DNA from: a virus
Strand: one strand, 5' to 3'
Length of the DNA: 31,503 nt
IMG/VR virus record: IMGVR_UViG_3300008217_000041
Location: 1 to 31,503 of that record
Shown: positions 1-10,224 of the stretch, one piece after another
Layout: each line of letters starts with the position of its first letter
Position numbering within the stretch: position 1 is the stretch's first letter
Program-made: the position numbers and the translations under genes
The notes under the pieces: model-generated
Databases searched by the model: none
Seen by the model: only the letters and a program-made list of their open reading frames with translations
Told to the model about the DNA's origin: nothing

Positions 1-204
1 GATGATGAAGCAACACTTTTTAATATGGAAATTGGTAAAGAAAAACTAGATAAATTAAAAGAGTTTTCTACTTCTAAAGAAATTCCAGCAGGTGTTATAC
101 CAAAAGATATAGAAGAAAAAATTGAAGAACTTCCAGTTTCCAGTTTATTGTCCAAACCTGAAGAAGAAGATAAACCTACTGATAGCCTATTAGGAAGGGA
201 ATAG
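1..204 (+). CDS. C-terminal end of an unidentified phage protein
   Basis: The window opens inside a reading frame that ends with TAG at 202-204. Only the last 67 residues are visible. They are rich in Glu and Lys, with no hydrophobic segment, and end in SLLGRE. The next gene starts 2 nt later, so it belongs to the same plus-strand late operon as the large virion-type proteins. By position it is probably a structural or internal virion protein. The visible part shows no recognisable domain and the 5' end lies outside the window. Confidence 0.75.
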   Translation, partial: DDEATLFNMEIGKEKLDKLKEFSTSKEIPAGVIPKDIEEKIEELPVSSLLSKPEEEDKPTDSLLGRE

Positions 205-206
205 CT

Positions 207-2057
207 ATGACTGATATTGATGATTTAGGAACACGTTTAGTAAAAGAAAGTCAGGATAGGCGTGATCAGATACGCAGGAGGCAAGAACGCTATGAGAAAA
301 GGGCGGCTATTGCTTCTCTTGTGCTTCCTTTAGGTGCTAAGATTATTGAAGATGGGCTAATTCAAAAGTCTCAAGATTTCTTTAATTCAGAAAATGTTTT
401 AAATCTAACAAGAGAGTACAATAAAGCGGCTGCTAATTCAGCAGGGCGAATAAATACAGAGCAGCAGATACAGAATAGTGGTGGTGATGCTGAAAGTTAT
501 TTTGAAGATCAAAATTTTGAAGCTGCTAAAACTCAACTAATAGACTTACTTACTGAAGAACAAAAAGGTGGTAGGGAAATGTTGAATATGGCTGAAATAG
601 ATATGAGGGCTAGGACTATTGCTAGAGATATGGCAATTCCACAAGCAAAAGAACATAATGAATCTCTTGCTATTGCTCTCAATTTACCTACTAGAGAAGA
701 ATTCCATACAGAACGGGATAGAGTACTAAAACCTACTACGCCTACAACAATAACGGGGTGGCTAGGAAGAGGAGTAACTACTGCTCTTGGTGGGGATTCT
801 ACACAAGAAAGACAGGCAACAGCTATACAAGACTTTAAACAAAGTGGTCAATTTGAAACTATAAGCCATCTAAATACTGCTGTAGATGAGTTTAAAGCTA
901 CTAATAACTGGAGATCAGCTTTTTCAAAAGCAGCCGAAGATTCCAGCAAACCTGAAGTTTCCCAATATTGGAAAGATAAGATAGATGAAATTACAGGAAT
1001 GGAAGAGTATAAACCAGATAAACAAACTCAAGCGTCTATTGGTACAGGCCCAGACGGAAGAAGAACTATTGATATATATTCATTTGATGTAGATGTAAAC
1101 GGTAATATGCTTCCTGAGACTGTGGAAGCTCAAAAAAATGTTGTACTATCAGAAAGTACTGAGGCACAAATGTTATTTAATTCAAGAGTAAAACAAGCAT
1201 TAGAAGTAAACTTTAATCCAAGAACAGATGCTACACCTTTCCTAACTCAAGAGGGATATAAAGAATTTCGAGCGTTAGTACGTGAAAATACAAGAGAGGA
1301 TGGTAGTTCTATTAGTCTAAATGATTGGCAAACCCCAGAAGAACATTCACTTATAAGAAATATTTTTGATGAGTATATGGAAAATAATCAAGATAATAAA
1401 ACTTTAGTTATACAAAATCCTCCTACACAATCAGAACTGATAATAATGGAATCAAGGCTTAAAGGCCCACATTTTCAGAATTTAGAGAGGGAGCTAACTT
1501 TGCGGAATGTTGATCTGTTGAGAAATGAAAATCCAGAAGAATTTGAAGCGGCAAAACAGCATTATATAAAAACTTTATTGGGTTCTGATGAAGAATTAGT
1601 AGAGCCTACTAATTACGGTAATCTTAGATCAGCTGTAAAAGCCGAGCATGAGTGGGAAACTCTTTTAAATAGAATTCTTAATTATCCAGAAGAGGGCATA
1701 CCACATCCTGAATTTGAAGAGGCTAATAATCAGGTTAGTAATTTACCAGAATTAGAGTTTCCAGAAGGCTCGCTTACACAGGTAGTAGGTGGAGAACCAG
1801 ACCCACAACCAGAACCAGACTTAGAACTGGATTGGCCTGATGATTATAAATTACTTAAAAGACCTACTCAAAGAGCTATGTACGAAAAAAATAAAAAAGC
1901 CAAAATACAAGGCTATAGAAATAGGCTGGCTGTAAATGATAATCAAGCAGATAGAGATGAACTAGCAAAACTTGAAGGAGAACTAGAACAGTATCTAGCT
2001 ATGAGAAATAGAGATACAACTACATCTTTTGGAACATTTGCAGGATCAGGAGCATAG
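207..2057 (+). CDS. Putative internal virion protein (616 aa)
   Basis: This is a 616-residue hydrophilic protein starting at an ATG behind a strong purine-rich ribosome binding site (AGGAAGGGA). The N-terminus (about residues 1-32) is very basic and probably helical, followed by a short hydrophobic stretch at about 33-51. The middle is rich in Glu, Gln and Asn and looks helical. Near residue 529 there is an acidic Pro/Asp/Glu linker, followed by a Lys/Arg-rich helix to the C-terminus. No enzymatic motif is visible. It lies 3 nt before a 1294-aa protein, and the two together resemble the large internal or ejection proteins found after the tail genes in T7-like phages. That role rests on position and size, not on homology I can prove. 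Confidence 0.6.
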   Translation: MTDIDDLGTRLVKESQDRRDQIRRRQERYEKRAAIASLVLPLGAKIIEDGLIQKSQDFFNSENVLNLTREYNKAAANSAGRINTEQQIQNSGGDAESYFEDQNFEAAKTQLIDLLTEEQKGGREMLNMAEIDMRARTIARDMAIPQAKEHNESLAIALNLPTREEFHTERDRVLKPTTPTTITGWLGRGVTTALGGDSTQERQATAIQDFKQSGQFETISHLNTAVDEFKATNNWRSAFSKAAEDSSKPEVSQYWKDKIDEITGMEEYKPDKQTQASIGTGPDGRRTIDIYSFDVDVNGNMLPETVEAQKNVVLSESTEAQMLFNSRVKQALEVNFNPRTDATPFLTQEGYKEFRALVRENTREDGSSISLNDWQTPEEHSLIRNIFDEYMENNQDNKTLVIQNPPTQSELIIMESRLKGPHFQNLERELTLRNVDLLRNENPEEFEAAKQHYIKTLLGSDEELVEPTNYGNLRSAVKAEHEWETLLNRILNYPEEGIPHPEFEEANNQVSNLPELEFPEGSLTQVVGGEPDPQPEPDLELDWPDDYKLLKRPTQRAMYEKNKKAKIQGYRNRLAVNDNQADRDELAKLEGELEQYLAMRNRDTTTSFGTFAGSGA

Positions 2058-2060
2058 TAA

Positions 2061-5000
2061 ATGCCTTTACCTACAAGAACAGTTACTTTCGAGAATGGCG
2101 AAACATATGATGATGTACCTATAGATATTCAAACTTATAAAGCCTATACAGATTGGCAAGAAACTAAAGCGGAAGATGAAAGAGGAAGTGAATTCTATCA
2201 AGACCCTGAACGTCTAACTCCTCCTGATGTTGATAACCCGTTTAGGCGTGACCTTAAACGAATCTATAGAGGTGCAATAGGACAACCCCTAGATTTTGCA
2301 AGGGCTGCATTGACCAGTGGTGATTTAACTGTTGGCGAAAAGATGGAAGAGATCAGAGAAACCAGAGCCACAGAACTTTCTGAAATGGAAAAAGAAGGTA
2401 AGTTTTCTTATAGAAGTTTATTATATCCTGATCAAGAAGAACAAGATTTAATTGTAGATGAAGATGGTTATGCTGTTGCAACAGAAACTGCGGCAGGAAT
2501 GGGATTAAATCTTGCGAGTTATCTTGTTGGAGGTTATGGAGTTGCCAGAGGTCTTTCAAGACTAGCACTTAGATCTCCAAAAGCGTTTAAAGCTTTAACA
2601 TCTAAATATAAGAAAACATCTACTTTTCTTCATGGGACTAGCGTGGGAATATTAACTGATCAATGGATTACTAATCCTAATATTGGTAATGTAGTTTCTA
2701 TGTTCGCTAGCGATACAGGAGTTAGTGATGCAGAAATAAATGTTCTGGGGGAATATATAAAAAGAGAAGAGACTTTAGCACAAAAACTAACGCCGAGAGA
2801 AGAGGATTCAGATTTTGAAAAAAGATTTAAAAATATTGTAGGTAATCTTCCTATAGATTTTGCTATTGGTATTAGTGGTGTAGGTATATATGCTTGGGCT
2901 AAAAGAAAAGGTAAGCTACCTAAAGAACTAAATGCTGATGATAAAGTAGAAATGGTTAAAGAGGGTTTAGACGCAACCCGAAAAGAAGCTATACCCCCTA
3001 CCACACAAACTAAAATACATGCTGGTTTAGAAGTAGATGATGCTGCTGAATTAAGACAGGTTATAAATCAAGAAGATAGTTTTTTAGGATGGAGAAAAAT
3101 AAAGCAGAGATTCTTTACTACTAGGGGCTATAATGTTATGTCTGGTCAAGATGCTTTTGAAAGCAGTTTGGCTACTCAACGTAAAATTGATAATCAAGCA
3201 GAACATGCTTCTTTAAGATTAAAAAATTCTATTGATAATGTTGTAAAAAACACCGGAGATGCTAAAACATCTGAACGTGTTATGGATTTCCTAACTGATT
3301 CAAGAACCATTATAGTAAGAGATAAGAAATTACTTACTGCTGATTTTCAAGAGGGGAAATTTAAAACAATAGGAGAACGACAACAGCGCGAAACTAAACT
3401 TATGGAGCTTTTAAGGTCTGATAAAATATCTGACGAAAAAAAGATTTCTTTAATTTCAAAAAAATATAATTTAGATAAAAATGTAGCGGCTGATGCATTA
3501 GAAGCTAGACTTATAATAGATGATCTTACTTCTAAAATAATGAATGATAGTGCTATTGATCCTATAATTAAAAGAAAATTACAGGCCAATTTAGGTTTAT
3601 ATTTAAGAAGATCCTATAAGCTTTTTGAAGATGAAAGTTATAAGGCAGCTTCTCCAGCAAGAGAAAAAGCTTTAAGATTTTTACGGAATAAAATAAAAAG
3701 GACAGAAAAACAATATGCAAAAGCAACTGATGATCAAATAGCAAATGCAGCAGAGTCTAGACTAGATACTTTATTAGCAGAAGCACAAAGAGAATTTAAA
3801 CCTACAACTGCTAGGGGTAGATTACAAGCCCCTATTTTTAAAACAAAAAAAGATATTCCTGATCCCATTAGAGAAGTTATGGGAGAAATAGAAGATCCTA
3901 TAGATTCTCTAATACTCACTGTAAATAAAATGTCTAGATTTTATCAGCGAGATGAATTTTTAAGAAATATGAATAAGCTTGGAACTAAGCAGAAATGGCT
4001 TTTAAAGGAAGTAGATGCGAAGCCAGAGCTAGGGGGAGGAAAAGAGTGGGTAAAAATAACAGGAACAGGTAATAAAAATTTAAACGGTAAGTATACTACT
4101 CCTTTAATGAAGAGGGTAATAGACGATCAAGAACAATATTTATTTAGTGAAGGATACTCAGATAATATTTTTGTTAAAAACTTTCTATCTATAAAAGGAT
4201 TTGCAAATAAGGCGGCTACAGTATTCAATCATATTACAGGCATAAGAAATTTATTAGGTGGAGTACAAGCTAGTGTAGCTAATGGTCTTAGTCCAATTAA
4301 AATTATGGGAGGAGGGCCGGAACGAATACAAGGCTGGAGAACTTTTAAAACTATAAAGAATGAAGTTTTAAGAGGAGGAGATAAAAGACTAGAAGAACTC
4401 TATGAAGATTATCTTGAGTTAGGTATTATTAATACAAATGTAAGGATTGGAGATTTCAGAGCTTTGATCAATGCAGGTGCTGATGCTAGTAGTATTGATA
4501 ATTTAGCGGCTCAAATAAAAAATATTCCTTATGCTGGTAAAGCTGTAGCAAGAGCAGGAGAAATTGCTGAAGATATTTATATGGGTGTAGATGATTATTT
4601 TAAAATAAACGGATTTGAACATGAGTTGGCTTTTTTAAAAAGAGCGCACAAAGGAAGTGGTAGGGATATAGCTTCTCTTAAAAAAGAAGCAGCAGAAAAA
4701 ATAAAGAATACTTACTTTAATTATGATCGAGTTTCTAAAGGAGTTAAGTCTTTTAGACAATCTCCATTAGGTAGTTTTGCTTCTTTCCCTGCCGAAGTTA
4801 TTAGAACAAGTGGACATATCGTAGCGGAAGGTGTAACAGAACTTCTATCTGGAAATGCAGTATTAGCTCAAAGAGGAGCAATGAGACTTGCAGGGTTTGG
4901 AGGTAGTGGATATGCATGGGCAAAAATTACAGAAGCTACGGCAGCAGGTTTAGGTTGGAGTGAGGTTCAACAAGAGGCCGCACAAGTTCTTACAGAAACT

Positions 5001-5945
5001 CCGTATTCAAAAGTTTCTCCTAAAATTTGGTATCAGGATGATGAAACAGGCCAAATATTTTCAGCAGATACAAAATATGTAGACGCTTATAATACAATAA
5101 AAGAGCCATTACTTTTATTAATTGCTGATGCAGAACAAGGAAAACTAGAGGGCGAAGATATTTCAGAAAGAATACTTGAAGCAAGTTTTGTAGCCCTTAA
5201 AGAGTTAGCAAGTCCTTTTATTTCAGAAGCTATTTTTACACAAACAATAACAGACTTATATTACGCTTATAGAAATCCAAACGGAGAAACCCCAGACGGT
5301 AAATCTATATTCCCAGTAGAACAAGAGCCATTACAAAGAGCCACTAATGCTGTTGGCTATGCGCTAGATAACTTAATTCCGGGTTCTGCTAATAGTATAG
5401 AGCGTTTAATAGATGCTAATAGAGGAGCAGTAAATCCATATACAGGTCTTCCTAAACATAATTTGAATGCTGAAATATTAGCAAATGTTTCTGGTATGAG
5501 ATTTTCGGAATTCAATCCTAAAGAACAGGTAGAGTTTGCAATTACTAACTATAGAAGAGAAGAAGGAAGACTCAAAACTGTAAGAGGAGACTATGCTACT
5601 CCTATGGAGAATACTCTTAATGCCTATTCTACTAGACAACGTAATAGATATGAGCTTCAACAAGAACTATTTAGAAAAGTAAAAGCAGCCCAATATTTTA
5701 TTAATGATAATAATTTAAGAGATCTCTTTGAAGAACGAAATATACCCAGCACTTTTGCAGAGAATATATTAGGTGGTATGTTTACTCCAGAAACAGTTAC
5801 TGATTCATTATTAAAGAGTGTAGCTGAAAGATCAGTTCTTGAAGAAGGTGTTTCTTATGATGATATTTATCTAAAGTTTCGTGAAAGATATAGTAGAATG
5901 ACATATACTAACTTACATATTCCAGAAGAAGAAGAGGATGAGTAA
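2061..5945 (+). CDS. Large internal virion / DNA-ejection-type protein (1294 aa)
   Basis: This 1294-residue protein matches in size the large internal virion proteins of T7-like phages, which are ejected into the cell to build a channel for DNA entry. Most of the chain is charged and helical. Several Gly/Ala-rich hydrophobic segments stand out, at about residues 144-165, 259-282, 712-735 and 940-960, as expected for a protein that must cross or insert in membranes. I see no convincing lysozyme or transglycosylase motif. It follows the 616-aa gene by 3 nt and its 3' end overlaps the next gene by 8 nt, so the three are translated from one message. The acidic C-terminus ends in a run of Glu. The family assignment is inferred from size, composition and position. 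Confidence 0.6.
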   Translation: MPLPTRTVTFENGETYDDVPIDIQTYKAYTDWQETKAEDERGSEFYQDPERLTPPDVDNPFRRDLKRIYRGAIGQPLDFARAALTSGDLTVGEKMEEIRETRATELSEMEKEGKFSYRSLLYPDQEEQDLIVDEDGYAVATETAAGMGLNLASYLVGGYGVARGLSRLALRSPKAFKALTSKYKKTSTFLHGTSVGILTDQWITNPNIGNVVSMFASDTGVSDAEINVLGEYIKREETLAQKLTPREEDSDFEKRFKNIVGNLPIDFAIGISGVGIYAWAKRKGKLPKELNADDKVEMVKEGLDATRKEAIPPTTQTKIHAGLEVDDAAELRQVINQEDSFLGWRKIKQRFFTTRGYNVMSGQDAFESSLATQRKIDNQAEHASLRLKNSIDNVVKNTGDAKTSERVMDFLTDSRTIIVRDKKLLTADFQEGKFKTIGERQQRETKLMELLRSDKISDEKKISLISKKYNLDKNVAADALEARLIIDDLTSKIMNDSAIDPIIKRKLQANLGLYLRRSYKLFEDESYKAASPAREKALRFLRNKIKRTEKQYAKATDDQIANAAESRLDTLLAEAQREFKPTTARGRLQAPIFKTKKDIPDPIREVMGEIEDPIDSLILTVNKMSRFYQRDEFLRNMNKLGTKQKWLLKEVDAKPELGGGKEWVKITGTGNKNLNGKYTTPLMKRVIDDQEQYLFSEGYSDNIFVKNFLSIKGFANKAATVFNHITGIRNLLGGVQASVANGLSPIKIMGGGPERIQGWRTFKTIKNEVLRGGDKRLEELYEDYLELGIINTNVRIGDFRALINAGADASSIDNLAAQIKNIPYAGKAVARAGEIAEDIYMGVDDYFKINGFEHELAFLKRAHKGSGRDIASLKKEAAEKIKNTYFNYDRVSKGVKSFRQSPLGSFASFPAEVIRTSGHIVAEGVTELLSGNAVLAQRGAMRLAGFGGSGYAWAKITEATAAGLGWSEVQQEAAQVLTETPYSKVSPKIWYQDDETGQIFSADTKYVDAYNTIKEPLLLLIADAEQGKLEGEDISERILEASFVALKELASPFISEAIFTQTITDLYYAYRNPNGETPDGKSIFPVEQEPLQRATNAVGYALDNLIPGSANSIERLIDANRGAVNPYTGLPKHNLNAEILANVSGMRFSEFNPKEQVEFAITNYRREEGRLKTVRGDYATPMENTLNAYSTRQRNRYELQQELFRKVKAAQYFINDNNLRDLFEERNIPSTFAENILGGMFTPETVTDSLLKSVAERSVLEEGVSYDDIYLKFRERYSRMTYTNLHIPEEEEDE

Positions 5946-8900
5946 GAAAGCTTATGATAGGGGAGGATCTGTAAGCGTTCCACAAGCTCCTGAAGAACCT
6001 GATCAGCGTATAGATAAGATGACCGGATTACCTTATGATCAACAGGCTGGAGGAGCCTTTGTAGACGAAGAGGATCGTTTGCAGTTTGTAGCCGGAGGTC
6101 TAAGAACTATTATTCAAAGACTTGTAAGAGGTGTAGATGATGTTGTTACCGACACTAGACCTGTTACAAGACTTAGCCCAGATGATGGAGCTAAAGAAAC
6201 CCTTAGAGAATTTAGATACCGAGAACCTAAAAACTTTATAGATCCTAATTCTCCTAATTATTCCACGACTAGAGTAAAAGTAGATGATGAAGGAAAGTTT
6301 ATTAAATACTTGGAAGAGGAAGAAAATCTAACACTTAATGATTTTAATAACCTTAGTATATCTGAAAAAGATGATCTTGTAGATATTTTTAATCTATCAG
6401 ATCCTAATCTAAAAATAAAAGATATTGCTAATTATCAAAGAAGAAATGTTGAGTATGTTACACAACCAGATAATAGATACTGGAAGGCTAGAACAGAATC
6501 AGAAACCAAAATAGCCAAAGAACTTGATGATGAATTAAACAATATCCCTGAAGAAGATATGGGATTAGTTAAAAAATATACTGATGATATTCCCCGTGTA
6601 TCTGATAAGCCTCCTGAGTCTGCTACCGTTACCAAGCAAGAGTTCCTAGAAGGCTCTACAGAAAAAAGTCCTCAATACAATGGTAGTTTTTTCTCTGAGA
6701 CTAGATACGATAACCCACTATCATCTGCTGTTCCAAGAGAACTAGGCTTTCATGTAGGGACTAAAGGTCAGGCCGAAAATATAATGATGCGGGGTACACA
6801 CCCTAATGCTGAAACTATTATAGAAGAAGCAGCTGTAAGTTATTATAAAGCAGCAGACGATTTAATCCTACGAGATGAGGCTTTAGATTTAGTTGGTAAG
6901 AAAGGTGTTCCTGATGAAATTTATGATTCTCTTGCAAAAGAACTAAATGAAATAGTTCCAATAGGTGTCGAACCTAAACTACAAAAAGGATTTATAAACG
7001 TAAAGAATCCTTTAGTCCTAGACACAGACTTTATTAATTGGAATCCTTCTAAATTCTTAGGAGGTTCTGACCTTACTGGTAATCTCAAGCTGGCTGAACG
7101 GGCTGACGATTTTATAAAAGCCTTGGATGATCAAGTAAACCTACCCGAAGCACAGTTCACAAAAATAGTGGATGACGCAGCAGGACAAATAAATTCCATT
7201 GTCCGTAAGAAGGACATGAACTCAGGAAAGCTTTTGAATTCTGCCTACGATCACGAAATAAACCGGATAACCAAGACAATGCTAGAGGACTTGGGATTCG
7301 ACAGCATCAAGTATAAGAATCTAGGAGAGCTTGCAAGGGCATCAGAGAAGAAGGCCGGAGGAAACTCTTATATACTGTTCAGAGAAGACCAGTTCAAGAC
7401 TAGTTTTAAACAGGCTGATGATGTAGATGAACTAACTAATATTATTTTAAAAAGTTCTAGAAAAAATGTAAATATTAAACAGGCACAAGAGGCTGCTAAT
7501 AAAATTAATAATATAATAGAGGTCGGTTATGGGGCTGAAGATGCAATTACTAAATCAAAAGCATATGCCCTCGCTAGAACTAATACAAAAGTATTATTAG
7601 AAGAAAAACACAGTCCTATACCTTCACATTTACTAGATGAAAAAGGGGGAATTGATTATTCAAATCCAAGAAAGTGGTCTGAGGATAGAGGATATACTCC
7701 AGATGAAATTAATACTTTTGAAGAAAATATTCGTTTGTCATATGATATGGGGTTAGGTGATTCGGCGGGAGTAAATGCTCAAATATATGATATATTAGAT
7801 GATTATCAGCTTAGAGATGTAGATTATAAACTTGTTGATGGTAAATTTGTTGCGGCTGATGATGTAGTAGGAGATACTATAAAAATTCCATCTGGTAGAA
7901 ATCCTAATTCTGGTGTTACTCGTACCGTACCAAGATATTGGTATCATTCTATAAGAGGTCGAGAGTTTGGTAAAAGGGGGGAAATATTACCTTATAGCCA
8001 TCGAGAATTTGATATACTACTACCAGAATCTTTTCCTGCTAAAGTTGGTCGAGGAGATCGTGTAAGAGACAATCCGTGGCTTAAAACCAAAACTCCTCCA
8101 ACAAAGGCCATTTATCTAGCCCAAGATCCTTCTTATATTCCTGATGCTATAAAAATTGATGCCTCTAAACTAGATCCAGATTTAATGCGGTTGACAGGAC
8201 AAGCTGAAGGTCATGCTATTTATGCCGGAGAAATTCCAAAGTCTGCTCAAGCACCAAAAGCTTCTCAAGTAGCTGATGATGCTCTTGATGTATCAAAACT
8301 TACTGAACCAAAATATCCAGATGCAAGCGTTTCTGAGTTGGATTTAGATAACCCATATCTTTTAACTAAAAAAGAAGCAGAGGCCCTAAAAGAAAGTTTA
8401 CCTAAAGGATTTCCAAGAAAAGAAGTGGCTGAATTACAGCAATCAATTATAGATTTAAAAGGCGGAAAAATATCCCCCGAAGAACACGCTGCAAATGTCA
8501 ATAGGTTAATGCCTATAGAACCTATAGAGGGTGTTCCTAATTTAGATACTTATAAAACTATTGCAGCAGCTTTAAATAGAAGTCTAGTGCAGAAAGGATT
8601 GATAGGTCTTAATTCAAATATTCGTCATGGTAAAAGAGTTGGTTCAAGATTAGATATAAATGCTTACCAAGATAATAATGTTTGGGTAGTTGCTCTACAT
8701 GAAGTTGGAATAAAAGGTAAAGCAATAGGCTACGGTAAAACTTCTGTCTTAGATGATGTTGAATTTACTTCTAGCCCTGAGTTTTTTGCAAAGGTTGGGG
8801 TAGGTACAAAAACCCCATCTGGTAAAAGAACAGCGAAAGGCCCATTAGCTAGGATAGAGGGTAATTGGAACGACATATCTCCAGAAGATGCACGTAGTTT

Positions 8901-9858
8901 GGCTCTTGAGGCAGACGCTTCTGATGAGTGGGTAGAGGTTGGTTTTAATCCTGATAGACATTCATTTTTCTATGATAAAGCAAACGGAAAACCTTTAGGT
9001 TCTGCTGAACGTGTTGTACAGGTAGGGGCAAAGGTTCTTGCAAGGAAGCCAATTTACAGAGAGTTAAGGCATCCTGCACATCAAATAAAAACCACAGATG
9101 GAGGTGTTACATACTTCTCAAGTGGAGGCAAAGTTCTAGGAGGTCTTAAAAGAACTCGTAGAGATGAGGGAGGTTTGATAGGTAGACTACTCGCATCCTT
9201 GAAAAAATTAGTAGGCCGTGGGCCACAGTATGCTCGAAATAGCCATGCGAATGCTACAGAATTAAATAACAGAATGGTGGACGAGGGTGTGCTTCCTGAA
9301 AGTAACAGAGTTGAGTGGGTTCTGTGGAAAAAAAACCCTGAGTGGAAAGAAGGTGATGATGCAAAGACAAAATATTTATGGGGCGAAGATGAAAGGAAAA
9401 TAATAGACCGTAAATTAACTGTTGATGAGCTACGGAAGGGCGGTGATTTTGGTGGAGATGATTATGGTCTTCCTCCTACAGTAGATGAGGAGCCTTATAA
9501 CGCAATCAACCATGCCTTACTGTCTTTTGATCAACCTGCTGGCCCTCATCGTGCTATCCTCCAAGGGAGGGAGCATCGGGGGGCAGAGAAGGCTTGGCTG
9601 GCTGGGAGAGATCCAAGAACAGAACATTTAGATAGATGGAATAACAGCTATGGTATAGAGTCAAATAGGCAGGGTCTTTCTTTAGAACAGTTTGAAGATA
9701 AAATTATAAATGATTTTAAAGAGGGCTATCCAGAGGGAGGGCCACAAGTAGGTCAGAACTTAATAACAAACTATAATGATCTACCAGAAAGTTACTATCC
9801 CGAAATACATAAAACACCTGCTGCCCTTCTTTACGCTAAAGGTTTATTGGAACCATGA
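5938..9858 (+). CDS. Large polyvalent-type virion protein with ADP-ribosyltransferase-like regions (1306 aa)
   Basis: This 1306-residue multidomain protein has N-terminal Gly-rich motifs (YDRGGSVSVP, FVAGG) like those in other marine podovirus virion proteins. Residues about 265-490 look like an ADP-ribosyltransferase fold of polyvalent proteins: an FHVGT start, then VKNPLVLD, LGFDSIKYKN and a closing YILFREDQF strand. Residues about 665-770 look like a second ART or Tpt1-like region (YWYHS, then AIYLAQDP, KIDASKLDP and IYAGEIP). Residues about 870-1040 contain VEVGFNPDRHSFFYDK followed by VVQVGAKVLA, which resembles large-polyvalent-protein-associated domains. It overlaps the previous gene by 8 nt and the peptidase gene by 4 nt. 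It may be an ejected effector that modifies host proteins or nucleic acid. Domain names are from memory of family patterns and catalytic residues are not proven. Confidence 0.55.
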   Translation: MSKKAYDRGGSVSVPQAPEEPDQRIDKMTGLPYDQQAGGAFVDEEDRLQFVAGGLRTIIQRLVRGVDDVVTDTRPVTRLSPDDGAKETLREFRYREPKNFIDPNSPNYSTTRVKVDDEGKFIKYLEEEENLTLNDFNNLSISEKDDLVDIFNLSDPNLKIKDIANYQRRNVEYVTQPDNRYWKARTESETKIAKELDDELNNIPEEDMGLVKKYTDDIPRVSDKPPESATVTKQEFLEGSTEKSPQYNGSFFSETRYDNPLSSAVPRELGFHVGTKGQAENIMMRGTHPNAETIIEEAAVSYYKAADDLILRDEALDLVGKKGVPDEIYDSLAKELNEIVPIGVEPKLQKGFINVKNPLVLDTDFINWNPSKFLGGSDLTGNLKLAERADDFIKALDDQVNLPEAQFTKIVDDAAGQINSIVRKKDMNSGKLLNSAYDHEINRITKTMLEDLGFDSIKYKNLGELARASEKKAGGNSYILFREDQFKTSFKQADDVDELTNIILKSSRKNVNIKQAQEAANKINNIIEVGYGAEDAITKSKAYALARTNTKVLLEEKHSPIPSHLLDEKGGIDYSNPRKWSEDRGYTPDEINTFEENIRLSYDMGLGDSAGVNAQIYDILDDYQLRDVDYKLVDGKFVAADDVVGDTIKIPSGRNPNSGVTRTVPRYWYHSIRGREFGKRGEILPYSHREFDILLPESFPAKVGRGDRVRDNPWLKTKTPPTKAIYLAQDPSYIPDAIKIDASKLDPDLMRLTGQAEGHAIYAGEIPKSAQAPKASQVADDALDVSKLTEPKYPDASVSELDLDNPYLLTKKEAEALKESLPKGFPRKEVAELQQSIIDLKGGKISPEEHAANVNRLMPIEPIEGVPNLDTYKTIAAALNRSLVQKGLIGLNSNIRHGKRVGSRLDINAYQDNNVWVVALHEVGIKGKAIGYGKTSVLDDVEFTSSPEFFAKVGVGTKTPSGKRTAKGPLARIEGNWNDISPEDARSLALEADASDEWVEVGFNPDRHSFFYDKANGKPLGSAERVVQVGAKVLARKPIYRELRHPAHQIKTTDGGVTYFSSGGKVLGGLKRTRRDEGGLIGRLLASLKKLVGRGPQYARNSHANATELNNRMVDEGVLPESNRVEWVLWKKNPEWKEGDDAKTKYLWGEDERKIIDRKLTVDELRKGGDFGGDDYGLPPTVDEEPYNAINHALLSFDQPAGPHRAILQGREHRGAEKAWLAGRDPRTEHLDRWNNSYGIESNRQGLSLEQFEDKIINDFKEGYPEGGPQVGQNLITNYNDLPESYYPEIHKTPAALLYAKGLLEP

Positions 9859-10223
9859 AATACTTCACCCCCAAAGAACTTCAATGCTCCCACTGTGGAG
9901 CTAATGGAATGGATGAGGAATTTATGAAAAAGATAGAGGCTCTGCGTGAGAAGCTAGACTTTCCTTTCCCTGTCAATAGTGCTTACCGTTGTCCAGAACA
10001 CCCCATAGAAGCTCGTAAGAAGACCTCTGGTACACATTCTACAGGGCATGCAATGGATATAGGGGTGATGGGAGACAAGGCTTACAGGCTCTTAGAAGCT
10101 GCTTTAGAGGCAGGATTTACAGGGATTGGGATTAATCAGAAAGGAAGCAACGGAAGATTTATACATTTAGATGACGTTGAATCCTCAATAGGTAGGCATA
10201 GGCCGTGGATATGGAGTTACTAA
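9855..10223 (+). CDS. M15-family zinc D-Ala-D-Ala peptidase, probable endolysin
   Basis: This 122-residue protein has the peptidase M15 signature. The motif H61-x2-G-x-A-x-D68 (GTHSTGHAMDIG) and H104 in FIHLDD supply the three zinc ligands. YRCPEHP at 44-50 fits the conserved strand before the active site. These enzymes cut cell-wall peptide cross-links, and phages use them as endolysins or as virion wall-opening proteins. There is no signal peptide, so export for lysis would need a holin or release from virions. The start ATG overlaps the TGA of the 1306-aa gene (ATGA), which supports it. It is the last gene before the accessory cassette. Two N-terminal Cys (C11, C14) form a CxxC of unknown purpose. 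Confidence 0.85.
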   Translation: MKYFTPKELQCSHCGANGMDEEFMKKIEALREKLDFPFPVNSAYRCPEHPIEARKKTSGTHSTGHAMDIGVMGDKAYRLLEAALEAGFTGIGINQKGSNGRFIHLDDVESSIGRHRPWIWSY

Positions 10224-10224
10224 T

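Noticed and set aside
2660-3004. Long minus-strand frames opposite the large virion-type genes (also near 3347-3589 and 8265-8501).
   Set aside because: They are antisense shadows of long coding frames, rich in Ser and Leu, without ribosome binding sites.
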